A DNA stretch of 64,000 nt from Cordylochernes scorpioides (lineage: Eukaryota; Arthropoda; Arachnida; Pseudoscorpiones; Chernetidae): assembly GCA_030710605.1 (NCBI GenBank), contig CP092869.1, positions 9,273,854-9,337,853 on the forward strand, given 5' to 3'. The position numbers and the translations under genes are program-made. A model generated the notes under the pieces. That model worked only from the letters and a program-made list of their open reading frames with translations. It did no database searches and had not been told where the DNA came from. Shown piece by piece: positions 33,061 to 44,729 of this stretch (the first letter of the stretch is position 1; every line of letters begins with the position of its first letter).

Positions 33061-33325
33061 AAATTCTAGCTTCTCAAAGGAGAATACATATTTGTTATTT
33101 AATATAACCTAATATTATAATTAATATAGACCTATGTATATAAATTAGTGTATACAGTTGCTGAAATTTAAGTAAGTCAGCTTATACAAACTTTCGGTGC
33201 ATATTATGTATTATTTACAAATATTGGCCTCTAGTCTAAAACAAATTATCTATCAACACTACGTGGTGAATAGCCAAAATAGTTCTATCGAGGCGATAGT
33301 GCGGTCAACAGCTACGCTTTAAACA
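33061..33325. other. Giant element interior, AT-rich spacer
   Basis: No gene, no repeat beyond the end of the tandem array. Confidence 0.4.
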
Positions 33326-33835
33326 TTGAATGCACTTTCTTCTATCATCTACCCACCGTCTTTCTATCAATCTTTATCTTCTATTTACAAACCCTTTACC
33401 AACTTTACTCAATTCCTCTCTTCGCTTTCAACATCTCTCCGCATCTTCCTACAATTCTCTCTGTCGATTTTCGACATGCTTCGACACCTTTCTAACATGT
33501 CTCCTTTACGCTTTATAACACCTTTCACTGTCGATTTCTATCTCTTTCCTTCCTTTCATCTCTATTTCGTCATTATTCGTCTTTCTATTCTTCGCTTTCT
33601 ATCCCTCTCAACACTTCTCATCTCTTTCAACGCTTTCAACACATTTCAACTCTTTTTCATCTCTTTTAACAAATATAACCGCCTTTTCATCACTCTTTTA
33701 ACGCTATTCAACCCTCTTTCATCCCTCTTAAGTCTCTTCGAAACCCGTCATCGGGAACCAATCCCGATCTATTATTATTCTTCAATTCGAAGCTATTCTG
33801 GTATACTATCCCCTCCCCTGCCAGCTCTATGCTAA
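33326..33835. repeat. Strongly pyrimidine-rich tract (500 bp)
   Basis: The + strand is almost all C and T words (TTTCTATC, CTTTCAAC, TCTCTTT), with CTTTCAAC-like units repeated around 33600-33720. It is open for 169 codons only because CT-rich DNA lacks stop codons; composition is low-complexity and no domain is seen. In the element's own (-) sense this is a purine-rich tract. Confidence 0.6.
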
Positions 33836-33910
33836 AGTCTGACATTCGTTCAGGGCGAAAGCTACCGCAAAATCTCGAGGAAATTCCTCAGGACCTGCTT
33901 CCACCCCCTA

Positions 33911-33929
33911 ATCTCCCCTTCGGGGAGAT
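33911..33929. other. Perfect GC hairpin
   Basis: ATCTCCCC-TTC-GGGGAGAT: 8-bp perfect stem with a 3-base loop in an AT-rich setting. A comparable hairpin, CTTCCCGC-AAGA-GCGGGGAGG, lies at 37926-37946. Structural role unknown. Confidence 0.6.
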
Positions 33930-36900
33930 AAGCTCTTCCTGGATGTATTGAAACTAGCTAGCTATGGTAGCCTACTGATAAAGGCGTTGTTCTCACTGCT
34001 TTTACTGCATATCAGAATAAAATATTAGTTAATACTAGTATAATATTATTCTGATAGCCTATGATCTTTAAGCCTTTATACACACTCGGCGAGGTAGTCA
34101 CCTTGTTACCAAAAAAAAATCCATAACATTATATACCAGTTAAAACACAATAAAGTTAGATAAATAGTTTGCTTCAACCAAATGAGATAGTGCAGCCTTA
34201 TCATGGAAATTGGAGATATATACATGTACAAAAGTCAGTTGCCCTATAACTTGAATATTTGTGCCAAATGGGTTACACCTAATTGCTAATATTAAACAAT
34301 GCTGATTGTCTACACTTACAATATGCATTGACTTGAGTAACTTTGAAAATTTTAACATAAGATTTCAAATTTTAAGGTGTCATAAAGAAAAAATTCTATA
34401 AAAGAAAAAAAAAATTCTGCTCAATTTTATCTTTCCCATTTAATACATAATAAATTTTATGAAATGACTGTTTCTTATACAGCTTTCTATCATATTGTTC
34501 CTTTCCATATTCCAGCCGGAACTCTTGTTCACTACACGTTGGTTCGAAAAAAAATACTGTCAATTGTAGGCTAATCTCTCTTACGCCTTTCATGATATCG
34601 TGTACTTTGCCTTGACCTGGTTCGATTCAGCACGCCTTCCTATCGGAATCTTGTTAGGATACAGAGTTGGACATTTAACGTATATATATTGTAATGGTAC
34701 CAAAGATTTGTCTCGTTAAGACATGGCTGTCGCAGTGATTTCTCGTGGTATGACAGAGGTGAACCGAGCTTAGATACGTCTGATCGGGTCCGAGTTGGCA
34801 CTACCATATCTTGCGGAATTTACTTGGCATGTCGATTAGCTAATTTTGGAAGATCTGAGCGAATCAGGTGCATCAGCCTGGCAGATGGATGTATATAGAG
34901 TAAATCTCTATATTTTATAAATGATGCATATATTTCCGATGATTTCTTCACATACTACCACAATGACCCCCTTTTCAACTGGTTCATGTCACGTGGTTTT
35001 GCGCGCGGAGGCGCCCATTGGGATATTATTATATATCGTTCTTCAGCTCACGTCCATCTTCGTGAGCATCTTAAACCCTATTAAATAATGTACAATCTTG
35101 TAGGCAAAATTACATGCCCCAACATCCACAGTTCAAGACTACGCAAGATACCCTCCTTAGTCTTCAAGGCCTATTCCCGACCCCCAGAAATGTAGTCTTT
35201 GCTACTGGTTACCAATGTCTAATGCCACATTTCATAAAATTACGAAAGCCGATGTCGAAACGGGTTTTAGGTCTGTTGTGATGCTATAATCCTTTCCTTT
35301 GTTACTGGCTTCTGCTGCCAAATACTCTGAAGGTGGTGGAGTAAATAAATGCTTCTGGAAGGGCTTATCAAACCAGTCAAGTGCAAACATACACGAGGTG
35401 CTATACCCTCTATCTCTGTTTGTCTAAGGTTATCTATAATCATAATCTGGTGAACTGCTAAGTTCTTATTTCAAAATAGAGTCATTAATTTCCAAAGGAC
35501 GCAGGTTATAATAAAAAATGATTTCGTTCTGTGGCTGGAGTTAAAGAAATTAAACAACAAATTTCATTACTGTCATTAAAAAAAAAAAAAGGAGAAAGCC
35601 TTTCCCACCAAGCTCTGTAATATGGATTATCATACCATAAAATCGCTATTAAATTGAATACGAAAATAACTAAACAATAAAATATAAATACACCTATAAA
35701 TGGGAGAGATAAAATTATGTGCAGTAATTATTTGTAATGTGCGTGACACATGCAAAAAAAAAATACAATCAAAGATGACCGAAAAAAAAAATTGTATTAT
35801 TTAGTTGTTCAAATCTTTAAAAACAGTTGTCCAAATCTACCAAAGATAGTTTGTTAATATCCGATGATTATTGTAATTCTCATTAAACGGAATAACTACT
35901 CCCTTTGATATAGATACACATCCAGCTATCAGGATATATCTTGCTGTCCACCTTTCTTTGCTTTATAACGGTTCAAAATTATGAAGAAAAACAAAGCTAA
36001 ACATATGACTGGCCTAAATTTCTATGGAATTTCATCATGCCCTCTGCTGGCAACTATTCACTGTAATCAAATACTATCGAGATGTTTTTATTTGTCCTCA
36101 TCCAAGAAAAAAAAATGTTTCAGAAAATAGAAAATAGACATTTTTGTGGAAAGAAAAAAAAGAAAATTGCACAATTATAACTTCAAGGTGACCTTCCCAT
36201 GCCAGTGTGTATACAGGATATTTAGGATTAAGCAGGAAAAGGAATTCTTTAGCGTCTTCAAACTCATATATAGTTGGAGGCAAAATGGATTGGAAGTCGG
36301 TCGCCGGGCGCGTTCCTTGATCCGCCATATTGGAAATTTATCGTGATTAGGTTGTCACACAAATATTTATGTTGAAATTCGCATCAGAAGGGGGATGGAA
36401 AGGCGGTGAAATCCAACACTTGAAGGATTATTAGCAGGGAAAAACAAATCGGGTTATAGCGGTGCTGGTATGCAAAATGTTTGCAATAAAAATGTTGCAA
36501 AAATCAAAATATACAATTAAATATTGGGCGGATTCTGCCCACAAATGCCAAAGAAATAAAGGCTCAGTAAATAATATGAATTCAGTTGTCCCAGTTCATA
36601 ATCTAAATGCTTTAAAAAAGGAAAACGAGTAGAGAGATAACGGAATTAAACACTCATTCTTGGAAGGTACACACTTTCGTGTTAAAAAAAAAATTAAATA
36701 ATAAGTGGATTACAAGAAAATGAAATAAATAAAACCCTGTGGATGGGTAGGCGATAAATGAATTTAATTATTAATCATAAAGTTGGATGTAACAGGAGTT
36801 GATATTCGGGCGTTGTACGCGTCCATTGACCGCCATTTTGATATTTTACCGTGGTTGCATCGACATGTAAGCAAGTCTTGTAAATTACACCATATTGGGA

Positions 36901-38400
36901 TAAGGAGGATGGCGGAATCCAACGACTTAATGAAGCAGGCAAACTATACGCTTGTCTAAAAATATCGGGGGTTAAATCTTAAAAGAAATTCTCATTCATA
37001 TAAAGTTAGAAAAATTAAAAGAATATCAAAATGCTGTTTTATCTCGTGTACACTACCGGGATTTGTACTACCGTTACATATAAAAATGATCATTACATAA
37101 AATATAAGCTAAGGGAGATATTTATGGGAAAGCATGACTAAACTCATCTACGATTGATGATCGGGGTGGACGCTTAAGTCTGGACATTATGTTCATATCT
37201 GGACATAAAAATAAAATAAACAATCGCACTACCGAATAAAATTAATACCAGTGTGTTATTAAACCTGTAGGATGGAATTACTTAGTAAAAATTAAAAAAT
37301 TATAATTGAAAACATTTATAAATTAAATAAATCGCATGACATATGCACATTAGGTAAGAAAATAAATGCTTCGAATTATTATATTGATAATGTTAAATAC
37401 CATAAAGATAAGGGAGAACTGGGAGAACAATTTGACAAACTCAAAAGAAATATCTTCAGACTTATCGAGCGGAAATTTTTGTTGGACAAAGTAATTGAAA
37501 ATAAATTATGTTCATATATGGACATAAAAATAAAATAAACAATCAGTCTACCGAAAAAAAAAAATAATAACAGTGAGTTATTAAACCTGTAGGATGGAAT
37601 CACTTAGTAAAATTAAAAAATTATGATTGAAAACATAAATTAAATAAATTGCATGACATATGCACATTAGGTAAGAAAATAAATGCTTCAAATTATTATA
37701 TTGATAATGTTAAATACCGTAAAGATAAGGGAGAACTGGGAGAACAATTTGACAAACTCAAAAGAAATATCTTCAGACTTATCGAGCGGAAATTTTGCTG
37801 GATGGAAATAATTGAAAAATAAAATTATTAAACCTTAGTATAAAAAATAAGTCGCATTGATTTTTACAATTAAGAAGGTAATGGTGAAAAACTAAAAGGA
37901 AGATGGAATATTTAAGACGTGAAACCTTCCCGCAAGAGCGGGGAGGGTAGCAAAAACTGACCTTTTCAACTCAGATGCTGGCAGCGAACTGACTTCTTAG
38001 TTGTTTTCTATCTCCCACCTTGGGATGCCCACATGTGTTTGACACATGTCCACCCCAAAAATACCTCTCTTCTCCACCCCCCATGCACACGGGTTAGCAG
38101 GAGGGGGGAACACATGTGTTCGTCCCTAAGGACTCCAAATTTGGAACTCGTGGGAAATTCTCAGGTTACTGAGAAGGCGTTGATTTTTAGGCCTAAGTTA
38201 GCGTCCCTATATTTTAAGAATTATCCGAAACAGTACCCAAAAAAAAAATAGAACAAGCGCGACCCTTTTTTTTTCTTTTTACACATAAAACATTCACTCG
38301 AACACACTCAAAATTGGATATTAAACAAATTTCGCTTTAAACCATGAATTACACTAAATAAATGAAATTAGAGGTCAGACCTCCTTTGATTAAAAGGAAG
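33930..38400. other. Giant element interior, 5' third: no gene
   Basis: AT-rich, no frame above ~76 codons, no motif. The segment 34570-35560 is less AT-rich and may be decayed unique sequence. It contains a two-copy direct repeat of ~305 bp (37195-37495 and 37510-37800), keyed by GGACATAAAAATAAAATAAA and GATAAGGGAGAACTGGGAGA. Confidence 0.55.
37195..37800. repeat. Two-copy ~305-bp direct repeat
   Basis: Shared order in both copies: GGACATAAAAATAAAATAAA, CCTGTAGGATGGAAT, GCACATTAGGTAAG, GATAAGGGAGAACTGGGAGA, CTTATCGAGCGGAAA. Only small differences. Confidence 0.8.
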
Positions 38401-38410
38401 AACATGTCAT

Positions 38411-40325
38411 ACGCGAGTGGGTAACGGCGTCCTGTACAAAAAAATATAATAATTTTTACTCAAAAACGAAAAAATGATTGTTCACCATTACTACATACTG
38501 AACAAAAATAAAAAAAATTTACTCGAAAACGATTGTTCATCATTGCTACGCTTTTCTAGATATTAAAACAAAGCTCTTATCAAAACATGAAAATACACAA
38601 AGAAGGCGTATTAAACGTTAAATATTTATATTCTATATTTCACCTTTTATTTTTATTTTATTTTAATTTGTGAATTCGAAATGAATCATGTCTCAATTAT
38701 TTTCTGGCATAACGTTTTTAATAATTCATTCCGTTATATGCAAATATTTTTTATTATAATATATATAAATTCTCAGAGATAATTTCAATTGTATATATGT
38801 AAAAACACCTACCACACCTCTATATATACTGTTGTAATTTGCGAAATTACTTGGCCTGATGATGAGCTAACGCTCGAAAGCTAGCCGTTTTATATTTTAT
38901 ATTAAAGAAACTTTTTGCAATTAATTTGATCGGTTTATTCCTTTTTAATCGTCATTGCAATTATTCCTCAATCTGAAACATTTCTTTGAAATTATACAGA
39001 AAATCGAATAAAAGGCATAAAAATAGCACGCTCGTAAAATATGCAACGGCGTCCTGAACAAAAAATCAAAAAATTTTACTCGAAAACGATTGTTCACCAT
39101 TGCTACGCATTTTTAGATATTAAAACAAAGCTCTTATTAAAACATGAAAATACACTAAGATGGGCGTATTAAACGTTAAACATTTCTTTGAAATTATACA
39201 GAAAATTGAATAAAAGGCATACAATAGCACGTTCGTAAAATATGCAACGGCGTCCTGAACAAAAAATCAAAAAATTTTACTCGAAAACGATTGTTCACCA
39301 TTGCTACGCATTTTTAGATATTAAAACAAAGCTCTTATTAAAACATGAATATACACTAAGATGGGCGTATTAAACGTTAAACATTTCTTTGAAATTATAC
39401 AGAAAATTGAATAAAAGGCATACAATAGCACGTTCGTAAAATATGCAACGGCGTCCTGAACAAAAAATCAAAAAATTTTACTCGAAAACGATTGTTCACC
39501 ATTGCTACGCATTTTTAGATATTAAAACAAAGCTCTTATTAAAACATGAAAATACACTAAGATGGGCGTATTAAACGTTAAACATTTCTTTGAAATTATA
39601 CAGAAAATTGAATAAAAGGCATAAAAATAGCACGTTCGTAAAATATGCAACGGCGCCCTGAACAAAATAAAAAAAATTTTACTCGAAAAGGATTGTTCAT
39701 CATTGCTACGCATTTTTATATATTAAAACAAAGCTCTTATTAAAACATGAATATACACTAAGATGGGCGTATTAAACGTTAAACATTTCTTTGAAATTAT
39801 ACAGAAAATTGAATAAAAGGCATACAATAGCACGTTCGTAAAATATGCAACGGCGTCCTGAACAAAAAATCAAAAAATTTTACTCGAAAACGATTGTTCA
39901 CCATTGCTACGCATTTTTAGATATTAAAACAAAGCTCTTATTAAAACATGAAAATACACTAAGATGGGCGTATTAAACGTTAAACATTTCTTTGAAATTA
40001 TACAGAAAATTGAATAAAAGGCATAAAAATAGCACGTTCGTAAAATATGCAACGGCGCCCTGAACAAAATAAAAAAATTTTACTCGAAAAGGATTGTTCA
40101 TCATTGCTACGCATTTTTATATATTAAAACAAAGCTCTTATTAAAACATGAAAATACACTAAGATGGGCGTATTAAACGTTAAACATTTCTTTGAAATTA
40201 TACAGAAAATTGAATAAAAGGCATAAAAATATCACGCTCGCAAAATATGTAATGGCGTCCTGAACAAAATAAATAAAAAAAATTTACTCGAAAAGGATTG
40301 TTCATCATTACTATGCATTTTTATT
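38411..40325. repeat. ~200-bp satellite-like array next to the primer site
   Basis: The unit contains AACGGCGTCCTGAACA, TTTTACTCGAAAACGATTG, GGGCGTATTAAACGTTAAAC and TTTGAAATTATACAGAAAAT. The first motif recurs at 38423, 39045, 39246, 39446, 39649, 39849, 40050 and 40251 (period 200-203). The first gap is longer because a ~345-bp insert (38628-38972) splits a unit. The array occupies the leader position of the giant element, just after its primer site in - orientation. Confidence 0.92.
38628..38972 (+). mobile_element. 345-bp insert with hammerhead-like core inside the 200-bp array
   Basis: It interrupts one array unit (array sequence breaks at GTTAAATATT and resumes at AAACATTTC). It carries CTGATGA (38856-38862), a stem GAGC-TAAC-GCTC and GAAA (38876-38879), bracketed by GGC and GCC. 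The fixed order CUGAUGA-stem-GAAA is the hammerhead core, but I see no clear UH cleavage triplet. Likely the 3' end of a Penelope-like element or a retrozyme-like sequence. Confidence 0.4.
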
Positions 40326-40420
40326 TTAGGCTTAATGTGAATCCTGGTAGAGCATGATATTTTTTTCATTTCGGGTCGTAGGGTCTACTTCCTGCAAAGT
40401 TGTTTTGCACTTTTCGACAG

Positions 40421-40443
40421 TAACTCGCCCCGCGTGGGCGCCA
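40421..40443 (-). other. Primer binding site of the giant element (tRNA-Lys-like)
   Basis: The - strand reads TGGCGCCCACGCGGGGC, two bases from the LTR edge at 40446. From general knowledge the complement of the metazoan tRNA-Lys(CUU) 3' end is TGGCGCCCAACGTGGGGC. The site differs by one missing base and one transition. It starts with the TGG expected opposite the tRNA CCA end. Confidence 0.7.
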
Positions 40444-40496
40444 AATGTTGGATCCGTTCTTAGCGTCCCATAAGAACATCCCTCTTCTAATCCTAC

Positions 40497-40717
40497 TGTA
40501 GGCGCCATCCCGACCAGAGAGCCACAGATAAACAGATTATAAACGCACAGAATATAGAATCCGAGCTCCCCAGTAGAAGGAATACCCGGAAGACGACGGT
40601 ACTCTCTGTTATATGTGTTGTTCATTATTATGTTTTTGTTTTAATAAACACTACTAAATTATTTCATTGAATCCTCTCTTTCTTTTTCCCAGTAAGAAAC
40701 GCCTACGGAAGCCAACA
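40497..40717 (+). repeat. Gypsy 5' LTR
   Basis: 221 bp. AATAAA at 40643-40648 is a plausible polyadenylation signal. Differs from the 3' LTR only at AAACGCCTACGG against AAATGCCTATGG. Confidence 0.93.
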
Positions 40718-40847
40718 GAAATTCAGAAGTGGGATGGTCCTGAAGAAAATTGAAGATTCACTGGAATAATTTGGAAACGAGAAGGACGTGGCGCGGTGAC
40801 CGATCAAGGAAGAGGAGTTGCATGGTATGTACGAAATTTAATTACCT

Positions 40848-41060
40848 ATTCCTAAAAGTATTATCGCAAAGTATCGCGGTAAAAGTATTATTACAAGTCA
40901 CCTCGACAAAAGTATTATCGCAAAGTATCGCGGTAAAAGTATTATTGCAAGTCATCTCGATAAAAGTATTATCGCAAAGTATCGCGGTAAAAGTATTATT
41001 GCAAAATCATCTCGATAAAAAGTATTATCGCAAAGTATCGCGGTAAAAAAAAAAAAAAAA
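40848..41060 (+). repeat. ~55-bp tandem repeats in Gypsy 5' leader
   Basis: AAAAGTATTATCGCAAAGTATCGCGGT plus a second half AAAAGTATTATTGCAAGTCATCTCGAT occur about four times between the LTR and gag. Each unit is itself a pair of related half-units. The position is analogous to the repeated insulator-protein sites in the Drosophila gypsy leader; the sequence is not the same. Confidence 0.85.
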
Positions 41061-41195
41061 GTATTGTCTCAAAATTACTAAAGAAAAGTTGATTTCGTTT
41101 AAAGAAATAATTGAAACAGTACGTATCTGGTTTAGTCAGTTTTATTTGTTTATTTTAAAATTTTTTTGCTTTGTTTATTTTTCCTTTTGAAAAAC

Positions 41196-44100
41196 ATGAC
41201 TTATTTAGCGAAAGTAAGGAAATGCGATTTGAGCAAGTTGGCGTATGAACTCGGCGAGGTAGTACCGCCAGAGAGCAGGATCGTCGACTTAAAACACCTT
41301 ATTTTGAATAGCCAATCTTACGAAGAAGAGTTCGTAAAGCAACTGTTGGAGACTCTGATCGAGGATCGGGAACGAATCGAGGAGCGGGAACGAATCGAGG
41401 ATCGGAAACGAATCGAGGATCGGGAACGAAAAGAACAAATGGTAATGGAATTCGAGCTTGAGAAGCTGCGCATCCAGACTACACGCGGAAACAACGATAC
41501 GTCTCGAAGTACCAGCAATGACGCACATTACGAGATACGTAAACTGATGCCCAAGTACGAGTCGAAGGACAATGATTTGAGTTTTTACCTAATTCTTTTC
41601 GAAAGACAGGCAAAGCGACTAGGATTGGATGAAGACCAATGGGCGTTCAGCCTCCTAGGATTGCTACCTTACGAAATGACTCAATTAATCGCTCGGGAGA
41701 CAGAAGAACAAAGCGGCGATTATAGGTTCGTGAAAAGGTTGCTCCTAAAACGGTACAAGTTGAGCCCCGAACAATTCAGACAAAAATTCGAGAAGCACGA
41801 GAGATCTCAAAAGGGTTCCTGGAGAGACTTCGCTTTCGAATTGCGAGGATATTTCAACGAATGGATCGAAGGAATGAACGTGGAAAATTTCGACGCCCTA
41901 AAGGATTTGTCCGTCACTAACCAGCTAAAGAAAAAAGTTCCAAATGTGCTGCGTAATCATCTCATTGACGATTGGACCAAGTTAAACAACCCAGATGAGT
42001 TGGCGGATAAACTGGACGAGTACGAAAATGTTCGCACCGAGATGGGACCTCCGCATTGGAATGCGAAACACCTCATACCACCGTCGTTTCAGCAGAAATC
42101 TGCGAGATTCCCCAACCAAAGCGAAGTTAAAGAGACTAAACAAGGAACGAATGTTTCGGGTCAAGACGCTGCAAGGAACGAAATCAGTGAAACGTACCCT
42201 AACACCTTGAGGAGAATGGTCAACCGTACGATCAGAAACGACAAGGGAGAACCGAAGTGCTTCAACTGCAATCAGTTTGGACACATTGCCAGAGACTGCC
42301 CAGCACCCAGGACTACGTTGACATGCCGAGGATGCGGTCAAACGGGACACAAGGAAAGGAATTGCACAAGACCCAAAGAAGGACTAAAAGTAGCCAACCT
42401 GGAAGTCGAAGGACTGGAGACTGTCCCGCCAGATGTATATTTGAAGGATGTCAAGAACGACAACAAGGAAACCGTGAAGGCAATGATAGACACCGGGAGC
42501 AGCAGTTGTCTAATGAGAGAATCGGTCGCAAGGAGGATCAGCGTCGACATCGAACCAGACTCGACTAGTCTGTACGGCATCGGTAACCAGACTGCACCAG
42601 CTGCCAGGACCGTTGGGAAGACGACAGTCGACCTGGAGATTGATGGCATCGTCGGAAGGGAAATCACTGTATTCATTGTCAACGATGATGCCCAACCCTA
42701 TGACCTATTAATTGGAAGAACATGGACAGATCTGCCCTACGTATCCTTCGCCAGAATTGGTAAAAACTTGCATATTGGCTATTCATCCGAATTTCCGTTT
42801 GCTAATCTGCAAGAAGAAATCAAGTCGCGTCGCATCGAACTGAGAGCAACCGAAACTGTTCAGTTGGAGAGCGACTCCATTAACTTTACAAGTGCAATCA
42901 CAGACGAGGTAAAGGACGGATATGTATTGTTCACAGGAGTAGATGACGCCTGTGTCGATTCCCTATTGGAAGTGGTCGATGGAAAGACGACCGTACCCAT
43001 CATCTCAGCTGGCAAGGGCAAGTTGAGAGTAAGGAAGAACCAATGTGTAGGGCGAGTTGAACTACTGAACCTTGATGATATTGTTGTTAACCTGGACGTC
43101 GCAGAGGATTCGTTTCAGACTAAAAATGAAGAGAAGAGGGAAGGACAAGACCAAATGAAACGTAAGCGCCCCATACTGCCTGAGGACATCAACGTCAATC
43201 ATTCTCTGACTTCGAAAGAGAGACAAGAAATCCTAGATGTAGTAAACGAGTATAGAGACTGTTTCGCTCTTGGCATGGAGGAATTAGGGTGCACCGATGT
43301 CACCAAGATGGACATTAAGGAGGTTGATGGAAGCAAGCCAGTCTGTCTGAGACCGTATAAGACGACTGCAAGTGAACGCGAAGCAATCAGGGAGATTGTC
43401 AGAGAGTGGAAGGACAATGGAATAGTCACGGAAACTAGATCACCCTACGCTAGTCCCGTCCTACTTGTGAGGAAGAAAACTGGAGATCATCGTCTGGTGG
43501 TAGATTATAGGAGACTCAACATTCAAACAGTTAAGGACAAGTTCCCATTACCAAGGATAGACGACCTTCTGGAAGGCCTAAGGAATGCGAAATTCTTCAC
43601 CACTCTGGATCTGGCGCATGGATATCTGCAGATACCACTGACCGATAAGGCAAAATTAAAGACAGCATTCATCACCCCAGATGATACAGGTCAATTCGAA
43701 AGGATGATTTTTGGACTCGCCAACGCACCAGCTGAATTCCAAAGACTGATGCACACTGTCCTAGGTCCGCTGCTGAACAAGAAGGCATTCTGCTATCTCG
43801 ACGACGTGATTATCCCGGCAAAGGATTGGCGGGAGATGATCGAAAGGTTGAGGGAAGTCCTCGAAAGAATAAGATCAGCGAAGTTGACACTGAAACCCTC
43901 CAAATGTGAGTTCGGAAGGAGGGAAGTTGAGTTCTTAGGGTATGTCATCAGTACAGGCGGACTTAAGCCAGGCCCAAGAAAGATCAAGGCGATAGAAGAA
44001 TTTCCAGAACCCAAGAATGTCCACGACATACGACGCTTTCTGGGACTGACGAACTTCTTCAGACGATTTGTAAAGGACTTCGCGAGGAAAGCAGAACCGC

Positions 44101-44729
44101 TAAGCAGACTTACGAAGAAAGGTTCACAATTTGAATGGAAGGAAGAACAGCGAAGGTCATTTGGAGGACTACGAAAGGATCTGGTCGAATATCCGGTACT
44201 AGCTCATTACAACCCTGAACTCAAGACAGAAGTACATTGCGATGCGAGTGCTGAGGGATTAGCAGGAATGGTGCTACAGATGGACGAAGACGGCAAATGG
44301 CGCTTGGTCTACTGTGTGAGCAAGAAGACAACAGAGGCCGAGAAGATGTACCACTCAAGCAAATTGGAGCTGATGGCGATAGTGTGGACCTTGGATCGAC
44401 TACGTCAGTTCCTTGTAGGAATCAAGTTTACAGTGGTTACAGATTGCCAAGCACTGGTCTACATGAACGCGAAGAAGACTACAAATCCTCAGATAGCGCG
44501 ATGGTACAATCTGATTCAGGAATACGATTTCGAAATTCGACATAAACCAGGGGAGAAGATGGCCCACGTAGACGGAATGAGTAGAGCTCCAGTCGACGAC
44601 CCTAGAGACACGATGGAGGAAATCGTGGAGAAAAACCTTGAAGTGTGCCTCACAATCACACTGGAAGAACAAATCTTGATGATTCAGCATTCCGACCCTG
44701 AATTGAGAGACCTGATCCAGATCTTTTGA
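41196..44729 (+). CDS. Gypsy gag-protease-RT-RNase H
   Basis: I choose the ATG at 41196 (MTYLAKVRKCDLSKLAYELG) because the upstream open codons lack an ATG and lie in AT-rich leader. A charged repeat RERIEERERIEDRKRIEDRE is at residues ~65-85. The gag core follows, then two CCHC knuckles: CFNCNQFGHIARDC (~354) and CRGCGQTGHKERNC (~378). Protease AMIDTGSSSC is at ~430; RT LDLAHGYLQIPL at ~803 and YLDD at ~866; RNase H EVHCDASAEGL at ~1012; and PQIARWYNLIQEYDFEIRHK near the end. All catalytic motifs look intact. It stops at a TGA (44727-44729) that lies in frame with the integrase. Confidence 0.95.
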   Translation: MTYLAKVRKCDLSKLAYELGEVVPPESRIVDLKHLILNSQSYEEEFVKQLLETLIEDRERIEERERIEDRKRIEDRERKEQMVMEFELEKLRIQTTRGNNDTSRSTSNDAHYEIRKLMPKYESKDNDLSFYLILFERQAKRLGLDEDQWAFSLLGLLPYEMTQLIARETEEQSGDYRFVKRLLLKRYKLSPEQFRQKFEKHERSQKGSWRDFAFELRGYFNEWIEGMNVENFDALKDLSVTNQLKKKVPNVLRNHLIDDWTKLNNPDELADKLDEYENVRTEMGPPHWNAKHLIPPSFQQKSARFPNQSEVKETKQGTNVSGQDAARNEISETYPNTLRRMVNRTIRNDKGEPKCFNCNQFGHIARDCPAPRTTLTCRGCGQTGHKERNCTRPKEGLKVANLEVEGLETVPPDVYLKDVKNDNKETVKAMIDTGSSSCLMRESVARRISVDIEPDSTSLYGIGNQTAPAARTVGKTTVDLEIDGIVGREITVFIVNDDAQPYDLLIGRTWTDLPYVSFARIGKNLHIGYSSEFPFANLQEEIKSRRIELRATETVQLESDSINFTSAITDEVKDGYVLFTGVDDACVDSLLEVVDGKTTVPIISAGKGKLRVRKNQCVGRVELLNLDDIVVNLDVAEDSFQTKNEEKREGQDQMKRKRPILPEDINVNHSLTSKERQEILDVVNEYRDCFALGMEELGCTDVTKMDIKEVDGSKPVCLRPYKTTASEREAIREIVREWKDNGIVTETRSPYASPVLLVRKKTGDHRLVVDYRRLNIQTVKDKFPLPRIDDLLEGLRNAKFFTTLDLAHGYLQIPLTDKAKLKTAFITPDDTGQFERMIFGLANAPAEFQRLMHTVLGPLLNKKAFCYLDDVIIPAKDWREMIERLREVLERIRSAKLTLKPSKCEFGRREVEFLGYVISTGGLKPGPRKIKAIEEFPEPKNVHDIRRFLGLTNFFRRFVKDFARKAEPLSRLTKKGSQFEWKEEQRRSFGGLRKDLVEYPVLAHYNPELKTEVHCDASAEGLAGMVLQMDEDGKWRLVYCVSKKTTEAEKMYHSSKLELMAIVWTLDRLRQFLVGIKFTVVTDCQALVYMNAKKTTNPQIARWYNLIQEYDFEIRHKPGEKMAHVDGMSRAPVDDPRDTMEEIVEKNLEVCLTITLEEQILMIQHSDPELRDLIQIF

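Noticed and set aside
33326..33835. 169-codon open frame with many Ser, Phe and Leu
   Set aside because: CT-rich low-complexity DNA rarely contains stop codons. No domain, and it lies on the opposite strand to the element that contains it.
38411..40325. Regular ~200-bp repeats considered as a CRISPR-like array
   Set aside because: There is no repeat/unique-spacer alternation; whole units repeat. The genome is eukaryotic.
40332..40625. 97-codon - strand frame around the primer site of the giant element
   Set aside because: It crosses from the giant element into the Gypsy LTR, so it cannot be an ancestral gene.
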